From: Caldifarciminota bacterium
Lineage (GTDB): Bacteria; Hydrothermota; Hydrothermia; B15-G9
Reading direction: 5' to 3'
Assembly: GCA_027064565.1 (NCBI GenBank)
Contig: JAMOPK010000396.1
Location: forward strand, 1-5,426
DNA length: 5,426 nucleotides
Every line of letters starts with the position of its first letter. Positions within the stretch are counted from its first letter, which is position 1. Below are positions 5,256-5,426 of this stretch, in pieces. A program made the translations under genes and the position numbers. The notes under the pieces were generated by a model. It was not told the DNA's origin. It searched no databases and saw only the letters and a list, made by a program, of their open reading frames with translations.

Positions 5256-5426
5256 CTACCACCTTGCGATGAAGGGGTGGTATTCGCCGTCGCCGAGTAA
5301 GTGGCGCTCTATCTTGTAAAGCTCCAGCCTGACGAGGTGCCGATAACTCACGTTCCGCTTAAGGCCACGATGCTTGATGGTCGTCCGCAACCTGTTTTCC
5401 CATTCTTTGAGGAACATCTGACGTCC
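5256..5426 (-). CDS. cas1: CRISPR-associated integrase Cas1, C-terminal 56 residues (partial)
   Basis: Reading in from the right edge, the minus strand is open for 56 codons to a TAG at 5258-5256. The peptide contains FLKEWENRLRTTIKHRGL (5-22), then SYRHLVRLELYKIERHLLG (27-45), and ends EYHPFIARW. This is the characteristic Cas1 C-terminus: the TTIKHR-type stretch, S-Y-R-x-L-[IV]-R-L-E-x-Y-K, and an ending like EYxPFxxWW. It looks closest to type I-B-like Cas1. Cas1 with Cas2 inserts new spacers into the CRISPR leader end. The catalytic Glu/His/Asp lie outside the window, so intactness cannot be judged. No cas2 start and no CRISPR repeat are seen in the 93 bp after the stop. The fragment is short, but the motif run is distinctive. 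Confidence 0.86.
   Translation of the reverse strand, partial: GRQMFLKEWENRLRTTIKHRGLKRNVSYRHLVRLELYKIERHLLGDGEYHPFIARW

Noticed and set aside
4860..5300. Plus-strand 146-aa open frame spanning the lipoprotein and the cas1 end
   Set aside because: It is antisense to two better-supported genes and to a promoter region; its sequence has no coherent domain.

Overview
The window looks like bacterial chromosome from a diderm (Gram-negative type) organism. It carries bacterial housekeeping genes (HU/IHF, prs, bL25, ruvB), strong AGGAGG-type Shine-Dalgarno sites, sigma70-like promoters, and a lipoprotein with a lipobox. The base composition looks moderate in GC. I cannot name the taxon. The 31-codon COX24/mS38-like gene and the style of the lipoprotein would fit an uncultured lineage near the FCB group, but that is a weak inference.

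Left edge (1-588): the C-terminal 195 residues of a family 2 glycosyltransferase, running off the left end. A strong promoter follows (TTGACT, 17 bp, TATAAT; 644-672).

Central plus-strand unit (721-3304): HU/IHF-family DNA-binding protein, a 31-aa very basic COX24/mS38(bS22)-like protein, a YfcE/MJ0936-type phosphodiesterase that overlaps it by ATGA, tRNA-Arg(CCG), ribose-phosphate pyrophosphokinase (prs), and bL25 of the long CTC type. Gaps are small and no other convincing promoter or terminator interrupts the series until a hairpin plus T-tract at 3332-3364. It therefore reads as one transcription unit for nucleoid, translation and nucleotide supply functions with an embedded tRNA.

Minus-strand half (3364-5426): ruvB converges on bL25 and shares the intergenic hairpin. 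It appears to be monocistronic, and its own -10 box is so close to the ATG that the mRNA may be leaderless. To its right is a lipoprotein gene of unknown function with its own promoter and terminator. At the right edge is the last 56 residues of a CRISPR-associated Cas1 integrase. No cas2 and no CRISPR repeat follow cas1 before the lipoprotein gene, so any CRISPR-Cas locus must lie beyond the right edge.

Most of the window is ordinary housekeeping DNA. The items most worth a second look are the 31-codon gene coupled to the phosphodiesterase, the Cas1 end without an adjacent cas2, and the possible leaderless ruvB.
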